This document shows positions 49,446 through 59,517 of a stretch of DNA of 64,000 nucleotides, in pieces. Both the position numbers and the translations under genes were made by a program. The notes below the pieces were generated by a model, which was not told the DNA's origin, ran no database searches, and saw only the letters and a program-made list of their open reading frames with translations. The first letter of the stretch is position 1, and each line of letters opens with the position of its first letter. Source of the stretch: Tritrichomonas musculus (Eukaryota; Parabasalia; Tritrichomonadida; Tritrichomonadidae); NCBI GenBank assembly GCA_039105265.1, contig JAPFFF010000018.1:2542001-2606000 (forward strand), written 5' to 3'.

Positions 49446-50135
49446 TTAGTCGCCAATACGCCTTCCTCTACCAGCCATAGGATTTTGAGGTCTTTGTACA
49501 TCTTGAGGATTTGGAAAACCATTATCATCAAGCCAGTCAACCAAAAACTTTGGGCACTTGAGAAAAGGTTTATTCATTTCAACTGGCAAGATAAAGAGTG
49601 TATAGAATACTATATGTCCTGATATAATGCCAATAACATCAGGTATTATTGAACCGCCTTGTAAGACAGCAAAGACGATATTAACAAAAGGCAAATATGC
49701 TGCAGGGACTGGAATTATCATAAATAATCGAACAACTCCTTGAGAGAAAAGTTTAGAGTATAAATATTCAATAGAAATTAACACTGATCTGCCAATAGAA
49801 AATGAAATAAGAATGGATGATATGATGAGTACAAGTATTACATTAAGGATAAAAATAAAAACAAGATTTGAAGTCCTTTTTTGAAAATGATTTGCTTCAA
49901 GCGAAGAGACAAACATGAAAGATGTTAACATATAGACGATAAAATTGAAATCTAGTTTACCAAGGAAAAATGGAGCTGTAAAAAGCCTCCAAATTTCTCC
50001 TTTTTTGAAAACTAACGAAGGTATGTAAATTAAATAGATTGGGTTAATTAGTTGTAGAGTAACCGTTAAGCTAATAGCGATAACTATAATTCCATATACT
50101 CGCGTGAAAGGTGGAATAGATTGTAATGCTTCCAT
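49446..50135 (-). CDS. Derlin, ER-associated degradation rhomboid pseudoprotease
   Basis: A 229-aa ER membrane protein of the Derlin family, inactive rhomboids that help retrotranslocate misfolded proteins. Family marks: IPPFTRVYG at 7-15, INPIYLIYIPSLVFKKGEIWRLFTAPFF (the WR motif), a polar loop then helices, LPFVNIVFAVLQGGSIIPDVIGIISGHIVFY containing the GxxxG/GH segment. The C-terminus GRGRRIGD fits the short SHP-type p97/Cdc48-binding box, usually FxGxGxRLG. About six membrane helices and no catalytic Ser-His pair. Length is normal for the family. Confidence 0.95.
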   Translation of the reverse strand: MEALQSIPPFTRVYGIIVIAISLTVTLQLINPIYLIYIPSLVFKKGEIWRLFTAPFFLGKLDFNFIVYMLTSFMFVSSLEANHFQKRTSNLVFIFILNVILVLIISSILISFSIGRSVLISIEYLYSKLFSQGVVRLFMIIPVPAAYLPFVNIVFAVLQGGSIIPDVIGIISGHIVFYTLFILPVEMNKPFLKCPKFLVDWLDDNGFPNPQDVQRPQNPMAGRGRRIGD

Positions 50136-50420
50136 TTTATAATGATTTTGATTGATTTAATCCGACCAAATAGCGAAATTCAATTATTTATATTCCTTAT
50201 GAATTTCTGAGCATTTCTGGTCTAATATCAATCAAACCAAAAAGCTAGCAAACCACAAAACCATCAAGTCAATAATAAATTCATTTCTTCTCAATAGACA
50301 GCATCTTATAATTTTTATATATAAAAAAAAAAATAAAAATATAAAAAAATGTATTATTACATTTTTTGTAAATATTTACTAATTTTCAAAATAAAAAACA
50401 AACATAACCGCATAAATGTC

Positions 50421-51266
50421 TTAAACTAGTGTTTCATATTCAATGTATGAAGAAGATTCTGATGCTTTAGGCTGTTCAATATCTATATTTGCTTTTCTTC
50501 TCCTCGTTGAATGAACAGTCAATTTCTCTGCCCATCTAGGAGGCCTTCTCACTTGAGGACCAACATTATAAGCGCCAGGTCCAGGAGTCCCCAAATCAAC
50601 AGGGCGGGCAGGTTTGCCTTCATCTGATACAACTATTTTTTCAAAAGAATATGCAGGAGATCTAGGTAACGAAACAATAACCGGACTATAATCTTGTGGG
50701 CTTGGCGAACTTTCAACTATGGGCTCTTTAGGTGGCTCATGTTTCCCAATATTATGTTTTTTATAATAATCTGTCCTCGGCTGTACTTCACGAATATTAT
50801 ATCCAGGACCTGGCGAATCAGACTTCCCAATGAAGCTAATTTTTTTTTCATCATCTGGAACTGTTGGCACAAAATTATGTTTGAACGAATCTTTTTTTGG
50901 GAAATATGGATGATAAATATAGTCAATATTACTAGTTATAGTTCTATAATCAGTTATCTCACGTTCTTGAATTGAGTGATGATATTTCTGATTAAAAGGT
51001 TCTAAAGGTACATCATACTGGCCAGGTGGAGGGTAGTCAGGCGGTGGTTTTGGTCCCTTTCGACTAGATGGAATTGTCCATCTCGGTGTAGATGCTCCAA
51101 ATTGATTATAATCTTTGACAATGTAATGAAATTTTACTGTGTTTCGCGAATTCCGAGCTTGATTTTTAGCTGAAGAAGCTCTTTTATCTGTAACCGAAAA
51201 AGATCTATGCTGCTTAGGGCGAACTGCTGTTTTTGCACGAGTCAATCCAAAGGTATTATCTTCCAT
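50421..51266 (-). CDS. Sperm-tail PG-rich (SHIPPO) repeat protein
   Basis: The protein has 281 aa from the ATG at 51266 (the frame is open from a TTG at 51338). It is basic and Pro-rich, with several PGPxY-type repeats: PPPGQYDVP, SPGPGYNI, SPQDYSPV and TPGPGAYNV, each preceded by basic/aromatic stretches such as YSFEKI or ISFIGK. Such repeats mark the ODF3/SHIPPO and related flagellar microtubule-associated proteins. It is expected in the axoneme or another microtubule array. It ends with a polar ESSSYIEYETLV tail. An initiator-like ATTCAAATTTATA lies 20-30 bases upstream. Confidence 0.88.
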   Translation of the reverse strand: MEDNTFGLTRAKTAVRPKQHRSFSVTDKRASSAKNQARNSRNTVKFHYIVKDYNQFGASTPRWTIPSSRKGPKPPPDYPPPGQYDVPLEPFNQKYHHSIQEREITDYRTITSNIDYIYHPYFPKKDSFKHNFVPTVPDDEKKISFIGKSDSPGPGYNIREVQPRTDYYKKHNIGKHEPPKEPIVESSPSPQDYSPVIVSLPRSPAYSFEKIVVSDEGKPARPVDLGTPGPGAYNVGPQVRRPPRWAEKLTVHSTRRRKANIDIEQPKASESSSYIEYETLV

Positions 51267-51794
51267 TTTTTTTAAATAACGTATAAATTTGAATATTATT
51301 TGAAAAAATGTATGAATAATTAAACATTGTTTATCCAATCATAGCACATTTTTAATTAAAAGTACTTTTAATGATGAATTTGAAATGTAAAATAAATAAA
51401 TAAAAAAAGTTGAATGAATGGGGAATAGTATTTTTCTACACCACTTTTTGAAAACTTTTTTAACTTTTTGAATACTTTTTTATACCTTTTTTATTCAATT
51501 TTTGCTAAATAATGTATAATTAAAAAGTTTAAATAGCTTCCCGATTCATCCAGCAATTCAAGAAACCCGATTCGGCTTCGCGCAGCCCTGTGGTGATCAC
51601 TGCTGCGTATCTTCCTGAAAAATTATGTAAAATTAAAAAAAAATTATTTCAAAAAAAGCAAATAGTTATAATTTTGGTGTAAAATTTAAATTTTTGATTT
51701 TTTGGTTAATTTTCTTAACAGAGTAAGTCAAATTTCATCATTATTGATAATACTCAATTAAAAAGTAAAAAATAAAATACAATCAACTATTAGT
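51267..51794. other. Intergenic, with a GC-rich island at 51536-51616
   Basis: AT-rich spacer between the SHIPPO gene and a transposon. The T-rich section at 51440-51500 repeats CACTTTTTGAAAACTTTTTT-like units. The GC-rich island is listed separately. There is no protein gene. Confidence 0.5.
51536..51616. ncRNA. GC-rich island, possible structured RNA
   Basis: An 80-base stretch far more GC-rich than its surroundings. It contains the direct repeat CCCGATTC twice, the palindrome GTGATCAC, and a stem GCAGC/GCTGC on the minus strand around AGTGATCACCACAGG. The minus-strand segment GCGCGAAGCCG has a faint resemblance to the box B region of U3 snoRNA, but box C/D positions are not convincing. 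There is no coding frame and it is not a tRNA cloverleaf. I list it as a candidate RNA gene or promoter element of unknown strand. Confidence 0.35.
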
Positions 51795-51803
51795 ATTCAT
51801 CAC

Positions 51804-52926
51804 TTAGGCTCGGAAAAGTTATCCTTTTCAGAAAATATTATCCAAATTTTATCCTAAAATTGAGAGGAGAAATGGCTATATACGTTATCATAAATGATTA
51901 AAAAAAGAAATTATCCCAAAATTATCAAAATTTTTGTGTTTTTTTTATTATTTTTATGTTGCAGAAAAAAAGATCTAGATTGCTTTGTATGATGTTTTAG
52001 GAAACATCCTGTAAATATCAAGCGATTTTAAAGATATTTTTTGAATTGATATTTTTTTTAAGCGAAAAACAGCATAATTCGACATATAATTAAGTAAGAG
52101 CAATTAATTTTTTATTTTTCCCCAAAAATGTTTTTTTGTTTGATCACTTCGCCAAAGTCTGATAAGTTGAATTAAAAAATTGTGAACATGCCATCAATTT
52201 CTATTCACAAAAAGTCAACTTCAATTTTTTTACAAATTATATCAGTTTGCTAAAATATTGATCATTAAGATAAAGATAAGTCAATATGATCAATTAAAAT
52301 AGTGAATTTTTTTATTGAAAGATATATTCAATATTATTATGAAAATCAAACTTTTTGACAATCATGTTTTATTCAAATTTGAATATATTTAAATTTATTC
52401 ATATATTACAACAAATATCGCGTAAAATAGTATTATTAAATATATTTTGAAGAATCTTCAAAGAATTTATCATTTTAGAAAAATACGTTTATGATTATTT
52501 TTAATAAACGAAATCAGATTATCTTTGCATTCTGCAGAAAAATACAATTTATTTACAGGAAATAATTATTATCATTGTATTATATCCAAAGATATCAGTA
52601 TATTTTTGCGCTTGGCATCACAAATCTTTTCATTCAAATTTGCAGATTTTATTTCGCCAGAATTGTCAATAACGTCAGTGAAAAAGCAATTTACTATTAT
52701 TACAAATAAACTTTAGGACAATTCTACTAAATTTCATTCCAAAAGTTTTATTTTTATATTCAAAATTTTTTATCTTTTTTTTTCTCGCAAAAAAATCCAA
52801 TAATATCAAATATTAACCAAATATAACTCAGGTCTTTTTCAAAAATCCTATTTTTTATTTTTTTCTCAGAAAAACTTATCCTTTATTATCCAAAAACCGT
52901 CAAAAGGATAACTTTTCCGAGCCTAA
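51804..52926. mobile_element. DNA transposon with 25-bp inverted repeats and 9-bp target duplication
   Basis: The ends carry a perfect 25-bp inverted repeat beginning TTAGGCTCGGAAAAGTTATC at 51804 and ending at 52926. The direct repeat ATTCATCAC flanks it exactly (51795-51803 and 52927-52935). Size is 1123 bp. A 9-bp duplication with such termini is typical of Mutator-like elements, although some other families also make 8-9 bp. Short sub-terminal repeats (TTATCC) recur inside both ends. Interior frames, such as 52525-52716 (+), start at TTG and show no transposase, so it is non-autonomous. Intact repeats and duplication suggest a fairly recent insertion. Confidence 0.88.
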
Positions 52927-53073
52927 ATTCATCACTAAGTCATATTGTACAATATCTTTGCGTTCGTTATAAATACTTGAGCTTTTAACTCTTGGATCAG
53001 ATAGAATTTTTAACTCACAAAATTGAATAAAATAAGAATTTAAAAACAAACTTTTTCAATTAATCCAAAAAGA

Positions 53074-55191
53074 ATGGATGAAGTAACATTTATAATTTAT
53101 GAACTTCCAGCACTCCAGGAAAACAATTTTTTTTGGAGAGCATATAAAATTCGAAAAAATGATAAAATTACATATGAAAAATTGTTATCATCATTTTTGG
53201 ATGATTATTCAAAATCAAAGAAAACCGAAGTTAACAGAGAAAATGTAACTTTTTTTGTTATATCAGATGTATTTGCAAATAGTTTTACAGCAATTACAGA
53301 CTTTGGTCTAGAAGTAAATTTATCAACTGATTCAGAGTTTTATGTTTCTTTTTCTAAAGAAGAGGATCATCCAAGTTATGCGAAACCAGAAATATCAAAT
53401 CAATTAATGAATATTGGCATGCAGTTTAAAAAAGAAAAAAAATATCTTAGCGCGCTTCATTTTTTTCAGCACGTTGAAACTTATGGTTTGATAGAAATAT
53501 CAAAAATTTGCTATATTTTGCATCAGTGGGAATATATAAAAAATATAATAGGTGTAGCATTAATTTATTCGCCCAATGATTTTGAATTAGTAAAATTTGC
53601 TGCAGATTATTATCAGCAAGTAGGAAATACAACAAAATCAACAGAAATATATAAAAAATACAAATCAAAAGCCCCAATTTTTAATATTATTTATCAAAGA
53701 ATTTCTTTACAGCATGAAAAACAGCGATGCGTTGATAAAATTGTTGAGGATGCACTTCTTGATGCAAACGGTCAAAACAATGATTGTGATTTACTTTTAG
53801 AGTGCGCCAAGCTTCTCATTAAAAATAATCAATTACAAGAAGCCTGCAAATTGTGTTCATTAAATCATGATTTTCTTTATAATTGTATTGAATACTTTTG
53901 TACAGTGCCTAATTTACCTAAAATTTATCGATCTTTTGTAATGGATATGCCATTACCACCATATTCTGCTGCACTCATTTCGCGAAAGCTATTTAAATAT
54001 CGTGAAAACAAAAATGCATTAAAGATAGCTGAATCTCTTTTTAAAAATAACAGATACAATTTTTTATGTGTATTAATATATCTGGATTTACTTCTAAGAA
54101 GCTATGAATATGATAAATTAGTTGACGCTATAACTCTATTCTTCACAATTCTTCCAAAAAAGATGGGAAAGTATGATGTTGAAAAGTTTGCTGCTCTTCT
54201 TCAATCTTCATCAACTTTTCGAAGCCAAACGTTCAATCCTATATTAAATCCCGATTTTGAATATTGTGAAATCGAATTTGAGCCAGATGATGAATTAGAT
54301 TCACGCCTCAACTGTAAGTTTCAAGGAAATTCACGTATTAGACATCCAGATTTAAATAAGATTGTTGATGAATTATGCAGTCAAGATAATATGTTGTGTT
54401 TTGAAATAATTATTATGGTAATATCGGTATTTTTCTTTGTAATCGGAGATGTTGCTTCATATAAAAATATCATTTCTAAATTTGGAAATTTAATTACTTT
54501 TGATAGTAATACAATTCCTCATTTTTTCTATGATATTCAACAAATGTATCAATCAGCAAATATTGTTAAAAATTCAGCATTTCCTTTGATGAGCAATTCT
54601 TTAAATATGCTTGTTGTTGGTGATGTTCACTCAGTTAGTTGCTGTAATACAAAAGTTATCATCCAAAACCAAACATATTATATAACATCGCTTCCTATTG
54701 AAAATATATCTATTTATGATTTAAGAGAGGAATCAAAGAATTATCGAAAAGAATTATTTTTTAGGTTTATTCGCAAAAGTGATCAATTTCGTAAATTAAT
54801 GATAGTTATTGGTACTAAGGATTGTGAAAAAATTATTCCAAAATTGTTCAAAAAGATGATATTTTCATTAAATCCATCATTAGCAGCAATTAAATATATT
54901 GTTGATTTATATTCTGGAGTTCTTGATGATATTAGCAGCTCATTCCCCAGAAAAAAAATTTTGGTTCATTGCGCTTTATGCAGATTTAGTTGGGCAGTCC
55001 CCATTGTTGAAAGATTCAACATTGAACTTTATAAAAAAATAAAAGGAAAATATTCTTTCATTTCACCATTTGCAGCAAGAAGCAAAGATAATTATTTTAC
55101 AATTTCTGGAATTACAGACGGCGTTCTTGATTCGCGTTATTCTATTAACTTAAACACGTCATTAAATAAATTAAATGTAAATAAATGCTAA
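53074..55191 (+). CDS. TPR-like helical protein with C-terminal SGNH/GSCFA-like region
   Basis: The protein has 705 aa. Residues about 105-420 are paired helices of TPR type (QLMNIGMQFKKEKKYLSALH, FELVKFAADYYQQVGNTTKS, LLLECAKLLIKNNQLQEACK). The C-terminal part opens with MLVVGDVHSVSCCN near residue 512, resembling the GDSHS block I of SGNH/GSCFA hydrolase-like domains, and continues with alternating strands (LMIVIGTKDCEK, KKILVHCAL). In GDVHS the nucleophile Ser is replaced by Val, so catalysis is doubtful. The domain call is tentative. It starts about 150 bases after the right end of the 1.1-kb transposon, whose target lies in its 5' region. Confidence 0.82.
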   Translation: MDEVTFIIYELPALQENNFFWRAYKIRKNDKITYEKLLSSFLDDYSKSKKTEVNRENVTFFVISDVFANSFTAITDFGLEVNLSTDSEFYVSFSKEEDHPSYAKPEISNQLMNIGMQFKKEKKYLSALHFFQHVETYGLIEISKICYILHQWEYIKNIIGVALIYSPNDFELVKFAADYYQQVGNTTKSTEIYKKYKSKAPIFNIIYQRISLQHEKQRCVDKIVEDALLDANGQNNDCDLLLECAKLLIKNNQLQEACKLCSLNHDFLYNCIEYFCTVPNLPKIYRSFVMDMPLPPYSAALISRKLFKYRENKNALKIAESLFKNNRYNFLCVLIYLDLLLRSYEYDKLVDAITLFFTILPKKMGKYDVEKFAALLQSSSTFRSQTFNPILNPDFEYCEIEFEPDDELDSRLNCKFQGNSRIRHPDLNKIVDELCSQDNMLCFEIIIMVISVFFFVIGDVASYKNIISKFGNLITFDSNTIPHFFYDIQQMYQSANIVKNSAFPLMSNSLNMLVVGDVHSVSCCNTKVIIQNQTYYITSLPIENISIYDLREESKNYRKELFFRFIRKSDQFRKLMIVIGTKDCEKIIPKLFKKMIFSLNPSLAAIKYIVDLYSGVLDDISSSFPRKKILVHCALCRFSWAVPIVERFNIELYKKIKGKYSFISPFAARSKDNYFTISGITDGVLDSRYSINLNTSLNKLNVNKC

Positions 55192-55551
55192 ATAAAGCTA
55201 TGCTGCAATGATATTCTTCCTTAGCAAATATGGATTCATTAAAATATCAAAGCAATCATATTTGAAAGCAGATCTTTATTTCGCGAATATTGTTTTCACT
55301 GATAGGCATTAAATTTTATTATTTTACAAATCCAATGCGAGTAATAGCATTAATTAAATGTATGAGTATATATTGATAGAAATACATACTATTAGAAATA
55401 TATTATTGCATACTATTAAAATCTTTCTCATAAATTTATTCTGCTTTTTGGAATATTTTCGAATTTCTTCAATACATCAAAATAACGAATTTTCTTAATA
55501 TGTCACTTTTTATATGATGGTCGGTCTTTTAACCTAGACAAAGCATTTAAT
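55192..55551. other. Intergenic, nothing recognised
   Basis: AT-rich spacer leading into the small ribosomal protein gene. No other frame of coding character is seen, and no trichomonad-type splice motif is visible before the ribosomal start. Confidence 0.5.
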
Positions 55552-55725
55552 ATGCCAGTAGATTTTGTTCCAAAACATAACCGTGATAACGCAAAAGGAA
55601 GTTTTGATCGTGGATGCCGTATCTGCAAGAGACGCCGTGGTGTCATTCGCTCATACGGACTTAACATTTGCAGAAGATGCTTCCGTGAACGTGCTAATGT
55701 TCTTGGCTTCAAGAAATATGATTAA
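55552..55725 (+). CDS. RPS29: Ribosomal protein uS14 (RPS29)
   Basis: A 57-aa small-subunit ribosomal protein; the family length is 55-56 aa. It reads [18 protein letters not shown], then [38 protein letters not shown]. Both zinc-binding CxxC pairs are present (CRIC and CRRC), and the RxYGLNxCRxCFR core is nearly invariant across eukaryotes. The opposite strand has a longer but meaningless frame, so the gene is easy to miss. Codons are more GC-ending than in neighbours, as expected for a highly expressed gene. Confidence 0.96.
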   Translation: MPVDFVPKHNRDNAKGSFDRGCRICKRRRGVIRSYGLNICRRCFRERANVLGFKKYD

Positions 55726-56129
55726 ATAATTGACATGATAGTAAATTGATTTATACAAACTAATAAAACGTTTCTATAAAATTATTTTTATACAACATAA
55801 TTTTTTTTTTTTTTTTCTAATTACTCAATCTGTTAATTGCATCTAATGTAATATGATAAGTAGTTAATGTGTTGCCCTAGGGTAACGGCCTTCTGGCAAG
55901 TAAGTAATCAATTACAAATGAATTTGGGTTGTCTCTGAAAAAGTTTATATATTCGATATTTGAATATGCTTATTGAATATATTCAGTTTCTTTATTTAAT
56001 TGGTTAATTCGTTATTTTATTCTTTTAAATGAAGCAAGTTTTAATGACTCAATCCTTTTTCTTTTGAAAAATGAGCATTATAACTGTCACATAATAAAAA
56101 GGTAGTATTAATAGGTGCATAAAAGTCAG

Positions 56130-56740
56130 TGTTTGGTTCTACTGGACACCAATTAAATCTTAAATTATGAAGATATCCAAGTTGTTTACGTTGTCTATCC
56201 AGATTCTAAATGGTCATTGATGGATGTTGGATAAAATGGTTTTTCTTCATCAAAAAAAGGATCAATCAAAACTTCGGCATCTTGAGGATTTAATATATTT
56301 CTTCCTGCTTCAAACCAGTTTCGTTCAGAGACTTCTGTTGCACCTTTTGATATTAAAACTAATGGAAACTTTTTACCTTCGGCATTTATTGTAGCGAGAC
56401 AAGTGAAATTGCTTTTTTCATCAACATTTGAATAGATAGAAACGTTCTTAGTGCATGTTTCAGCCCATGTGTATCCCCAGATTCCTCGAAACACCAGCAA
56501 GTCTCATCAACATTTAGTATTTTATTTTTTGGCGAATTATTAAATATTTTGCAAACTATTCTTAAAAACTTTATAATATTGCTTAGTTTTGTTTTCGTCC
56601 TACGTTTTTTGTGAAATTTCCTTCTCGAAAAAGAATGTTTCTTTTTAAAATTTTCAATCCATTTGCTTGATTCATTAAATAAATTATCCAAATTTTCAAA
56701 TTGTACAAGAACACAGATTATTAAAACGGGTGGCTTCTAA
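56130..56740 (-). pseudogene. Pogo/Tigger-type (DDE_1) transposase fragment, frameshifted
   Basis: Two overlapping minus-strand frames continue one protein. The upstream one contains KNKILNVDETCWCFEESGDT, with the first catalytic Asp region (VDET). The downstream one continues WAETCTKNVSIYSNVDEKSN and FTCLATINAEGKKFPLVLIS, the typical pogo/Jerky-like strand before the next catalytic Asp. The frame shifts at about 56430-56490, and the N- and C-terminal thirds are missing. It is non-functional. Confidence 0.8.
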
Positions 56741-56789
56741 ACAAAATCAAGTAGCATTATTCAAACGATTGTTCAAAAATCATTCTACG

Positions 56790-57238
56790 GTGTTAAAATG
56801 CAAAATACGTATTCGATAGATGAGAAACCTATCATAGTAAATAATTAAAAAACACAGAAAAAACGAGTTGCAAAAACGCACAGAGGAAAGGTTCCTTCAA
56901 ATAAAATTAAAATTTTTAATTCCTTTGAAATGCTATCGAATCTTTATCTCCTTTGCTGTATAGCTCATAATGCAGTTTTTTTATATCACTTAACAGAAAC
57001 TCATATTAATACTCAAATTTTAAATGCTTTTTTTCATAATTTAGTTTCAAATATTAAAGAAATTGAGTATGGTCAATTTTTACTCATAGATAACGCTTCT
57101 TTTCATAGCATTGAAGATTTTATTATTGATAACATGAAACAAAAATTTGGAATAACTAGAACGCCTCCATTAGGATGCTTATTTAATCCGATAGAAGAAT
57201 TCTTCAGTTGTTTCGACGATATTTTAAGGAAAAATTAA
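56790..57238 (+). pseudogene. Tc1/mariner-type transposase fragment
   Basis: The plus strand reads NTYSIDEKPIIVNN, a stop, then KTQKKRVAKTHRGKVPSNKI, LLIDNASFHSIEDF and TPPLGCLFNPIEEFFSCF. These are the first Asp (IDEKP), second Asp (IDNASFH) and the terminal NPIEE block of IS630/Tc1/mariner enzymes, in the right order. One stop codon and a missing N-terminus make it a pseudogene. It matches the surrounding TA-flanked inverted repeats in type. Confidence 0.82.
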
Positions 57239-58165
57239 AATAAATATTTAAAAACGAGTACTCAACCTCTTGGCCAAAACTCTTTTATACAAACTGTATG
57301 AACATCCTCAATGACAAAACAATTTGCCAAAACTTTTTGGAGATTATAAATAAAAATGTCAAGTAGCCAAAAAAGAATACTGGTAAATTGTTGGAGAAGC
57401 AGTTTGCCATCAAGCATTTATAATATAAGCAATTATGCGGTTTTTTTGATTTGCTGCCTAAGTATCTAATTGATATATACGATTTTGAACAATTCGTGGT
57501 AGATACTGAGAAAAGTTTTTAATCGGCTTCTTCATAGGAAAGGCTTAGCCAATGTCAAACGTTTGGCAAACACGAAAAGCATGTGAATGTAAAATAATTG
57601 CATTGATTCAGTTTTATTAAAGTACTCAATAGCATTTGAATTGAATCTTGAATAGCGGTCGTCCCGTAACTGGACCAGTTTCAGCCCTATATCTTCTGAA
57701 ATTTTTTTTCTATTCTGAATAAACTAATTTCTTTACAAATTTTTGGTGAATTTACAAAATTGAATAAAAGCACAGAATAACTTCAATCAGTACACTCAGA
57801 TATTAAATAGGCGAACTTTTTCAGAGTTCTAAAAATCAATAATTGAATGGAGTTGAAATGATACTGAATTTGTTTTTTTTTTTTTATTCTCGTTTTAAAA
57901 AGAGGTGACGGAAATTTATTTGCATTGCCAATGATTACCTGCCAGAAGGACATTAGCCCTAAATAATAGGCTTAATTAATGGCAATACATTAAATCCTTG
58001 ATACTCATTTTGATAATATGATGAAATACAACTTTATAAATATAAGAAAAACCGAAATAACTAATAGAATAATTTGAAAGATAAGAAAATATTATTCTAG
58101 AAGCAAGTAAATTTGGAATGACTACATTAATTTATAAAATCAAAAATAATACCATAAATAATTAT
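57239..58165. other. Transposon tail and intergenic spacer
   Basis: Up to 57959 this is the decayed 3' part of the mariner element, without readable frames. The remaining 200 bases are AT-rich spacer before the stop of the SEP-repeat gene. A T-run lies at about 57870. Confidence 0.5.
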
Positions 58166-59323
58166 CTAACGCTTACTCCCACGAGATTTAGCCCTTTTCG
58201 ATCCAGAGAACTTTCTTCTACTTTTTCGATTTGGCTCACTTTCGTTATCATAATTAGATCCACTAAAGCCAGGTTCTGAAACAAGACCAAAGAAGCTTGA
58301 TTGGCTTGCTGTATCTTGAATAGGCTCTGAAACAAGGCCAAAGAAACTTGATGACGAACTGGCATGAGAGAAATTGTTTTCTGTTGGTTCTGAGACAAGT
58401 CCAAACTGGCTACTAACACCAGTTGAGGCTGATGAGCTGTTAATTCCTGAAGGTTCTGAAATTTGGTGGAAAAAGCTTGAGGATGAATTTGAGCTCATAC
58501 CAGAGGGCTCTGAAATTGGGTTTAAAAAGCTTGTAGCTGAAGTAATATCATCGTCATTAATTGAGTTTGGCTCTGAAATTGGATGGAAAAGGCTTGAACC
58601 ACCAGTATCTGTAATATTGTTTATTGATGATGGCTCTGTAACTGTCTTCAAGAAGCTCGAAGTTCCTCCTGTTGTTAATTCTGGCTGGCTTGGCTCAGAA
58701 AGGCTGAGTATTTGTGTTGGGAAATCTCTTGCAACTCGAATAAATTCAGATTGGTCGTTTGGTTCATATACTGAGGTTTCTAACGTTGCATCTGTTTGCT
58801 CACCAAGCTGAATATCATATGGTACAATGATTTTCATTTCGGGAAATTCGTGAGTCGGTCCTTTATCTGGAGGAAAAACATATTTCAAGCACTCGGTGTC
58901 TTTTTTCTCATCACAATGAATGATGTAGCGAAGAAATTCTTCATATTCAAGGTAAAATCTAACTCTATTCATAAAGTAAATGAGATAATTGTATGAAATT
59001 GGATCACTATGAATGGTAATAAAGGGAAGTGAATGATACTGATGATAAGCACAATATCCATCTTCAATTGGAGGATTCGGGGTTGTAATTGCGCAAACAA
59101 AAAGATTTTCAGAGTGCCATAAATAAGGAGTTGTTTTTTCGCCCTTAGTCATTACAACAAAGTTTTTGGTCTCTTTATGATTTGAATATAACGTTTTTAA
59201 ATCTTTAATTTCTTTTTGGTCCGATTTTGAGCACTGTCCAAGTGTTTGAAGAAAATTTTCACGATTTTTGTCTTCAAGAAATTTGATATTGATACAATGA
59301 TTTGCAGAAATACTATTTCCCAT
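58166..59323 (-). CDS. Putatively N-myristoylated SEP-repeat protein
   Basis: The protein has 385 aa. The N-terminus MGNSISA fits the N-myristoylation signal (Gly2, Ser6), suggesting membrane anchoring. Residues 10-185 form an unrecognised, probably folded domain with many aromatic residues (YCAYHQYHSLPFITIH). From about 205 the chain becomes Ser-rich, with about eight copies of [SF][FL]xx[IV][ST]EP: FLKTVTEP, LFHPISEP, FLNPISEP, FFHQISEP, FGLVSEP three times. These are spaced 20-25 residues apart and look like short linear motifs for a repeated partner. The last 25 residues are strongly basic. Function unknown. Confidence 0.85.
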   Translation of the reverse strand: MGNSISANHCINIKFLEDKNRENFLQTLGQCSKSDQKEIKDLKTLYSNHKETKNFVVMTKGEKTTPYLWHSENLFVCAITTPNPPIEDGYCAYHQYHSLPFITIHSDPISYNYLIYFMNRVRFYLEYEEFLRYIIHCDEKKDTECLKYVFPPDKGPTHEFPEMKIIVPYDIQLGEQTDATLETSVYEPNDQSEFIRVARDFPTQILSLSEPSQPELTTGGTSSFLKTVTEPSSINNITDTGGSSLFHPISEPNSINDDDITSATSFLNPISEPSGMSSNSSSSFFHQISEPSGINSSSASTGVSSQFGLVSEPTENNFSHASSSSSFFGLVSEPIQDTASQSSFFGLVSEPGFSGSNYDNESEPNRKSRRKFSGSKRAKSRGSKR

Positions 59324-59517
59324 AAATTAATTTATTTTACTTGTTTAACGGCCTTTGAAATGTTTCAACGTACACTTTTTTCAAAATTGAGATAATAGTT
59401 CAGAATTTTATAATTGACGTTATGCCAAATATATTTCAATTAAAATTAATCGTAGAATAATAATTAATAAGATTTTATATGTAAAAATTTAATAACAATA
59501 TCTATATATTTTCTGAT

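Larger units (their letters stand above)
55880..57959. mobile_element. Mariner-type element remnant with TA-flanked inverted repeats
   Basis: The left end GGGTAACGGCCTTCTGGCAA (55880) and the complement of the right end, GGGCTAATGTCCTTCTGGCA (57959), are about 27-30 bp inverted repeats sharing CCTTCTGGCARGTAA. Each is preceded or followed by TA (55878-55879 and 57960-57961), the target duplication made by Tc1/mariner elements. Inside are two different broken transposases: a plus-strand mariner-type one and a minus-strand pogo-type one. The latter may be a separate insertion. Confidence 0.75.

Noticed and set aside
52525-52716. 63-aa frame inside the 1.1-kb transposon
   Set aside because: It starts at TTG, has no transposase features and has spacer-like composition.
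55503-55712. 69-aa minus-strand frame opposite RPS29
   Set aside because: The plus strand encodes a clear uS14 protein; the minus frame is its shadow.
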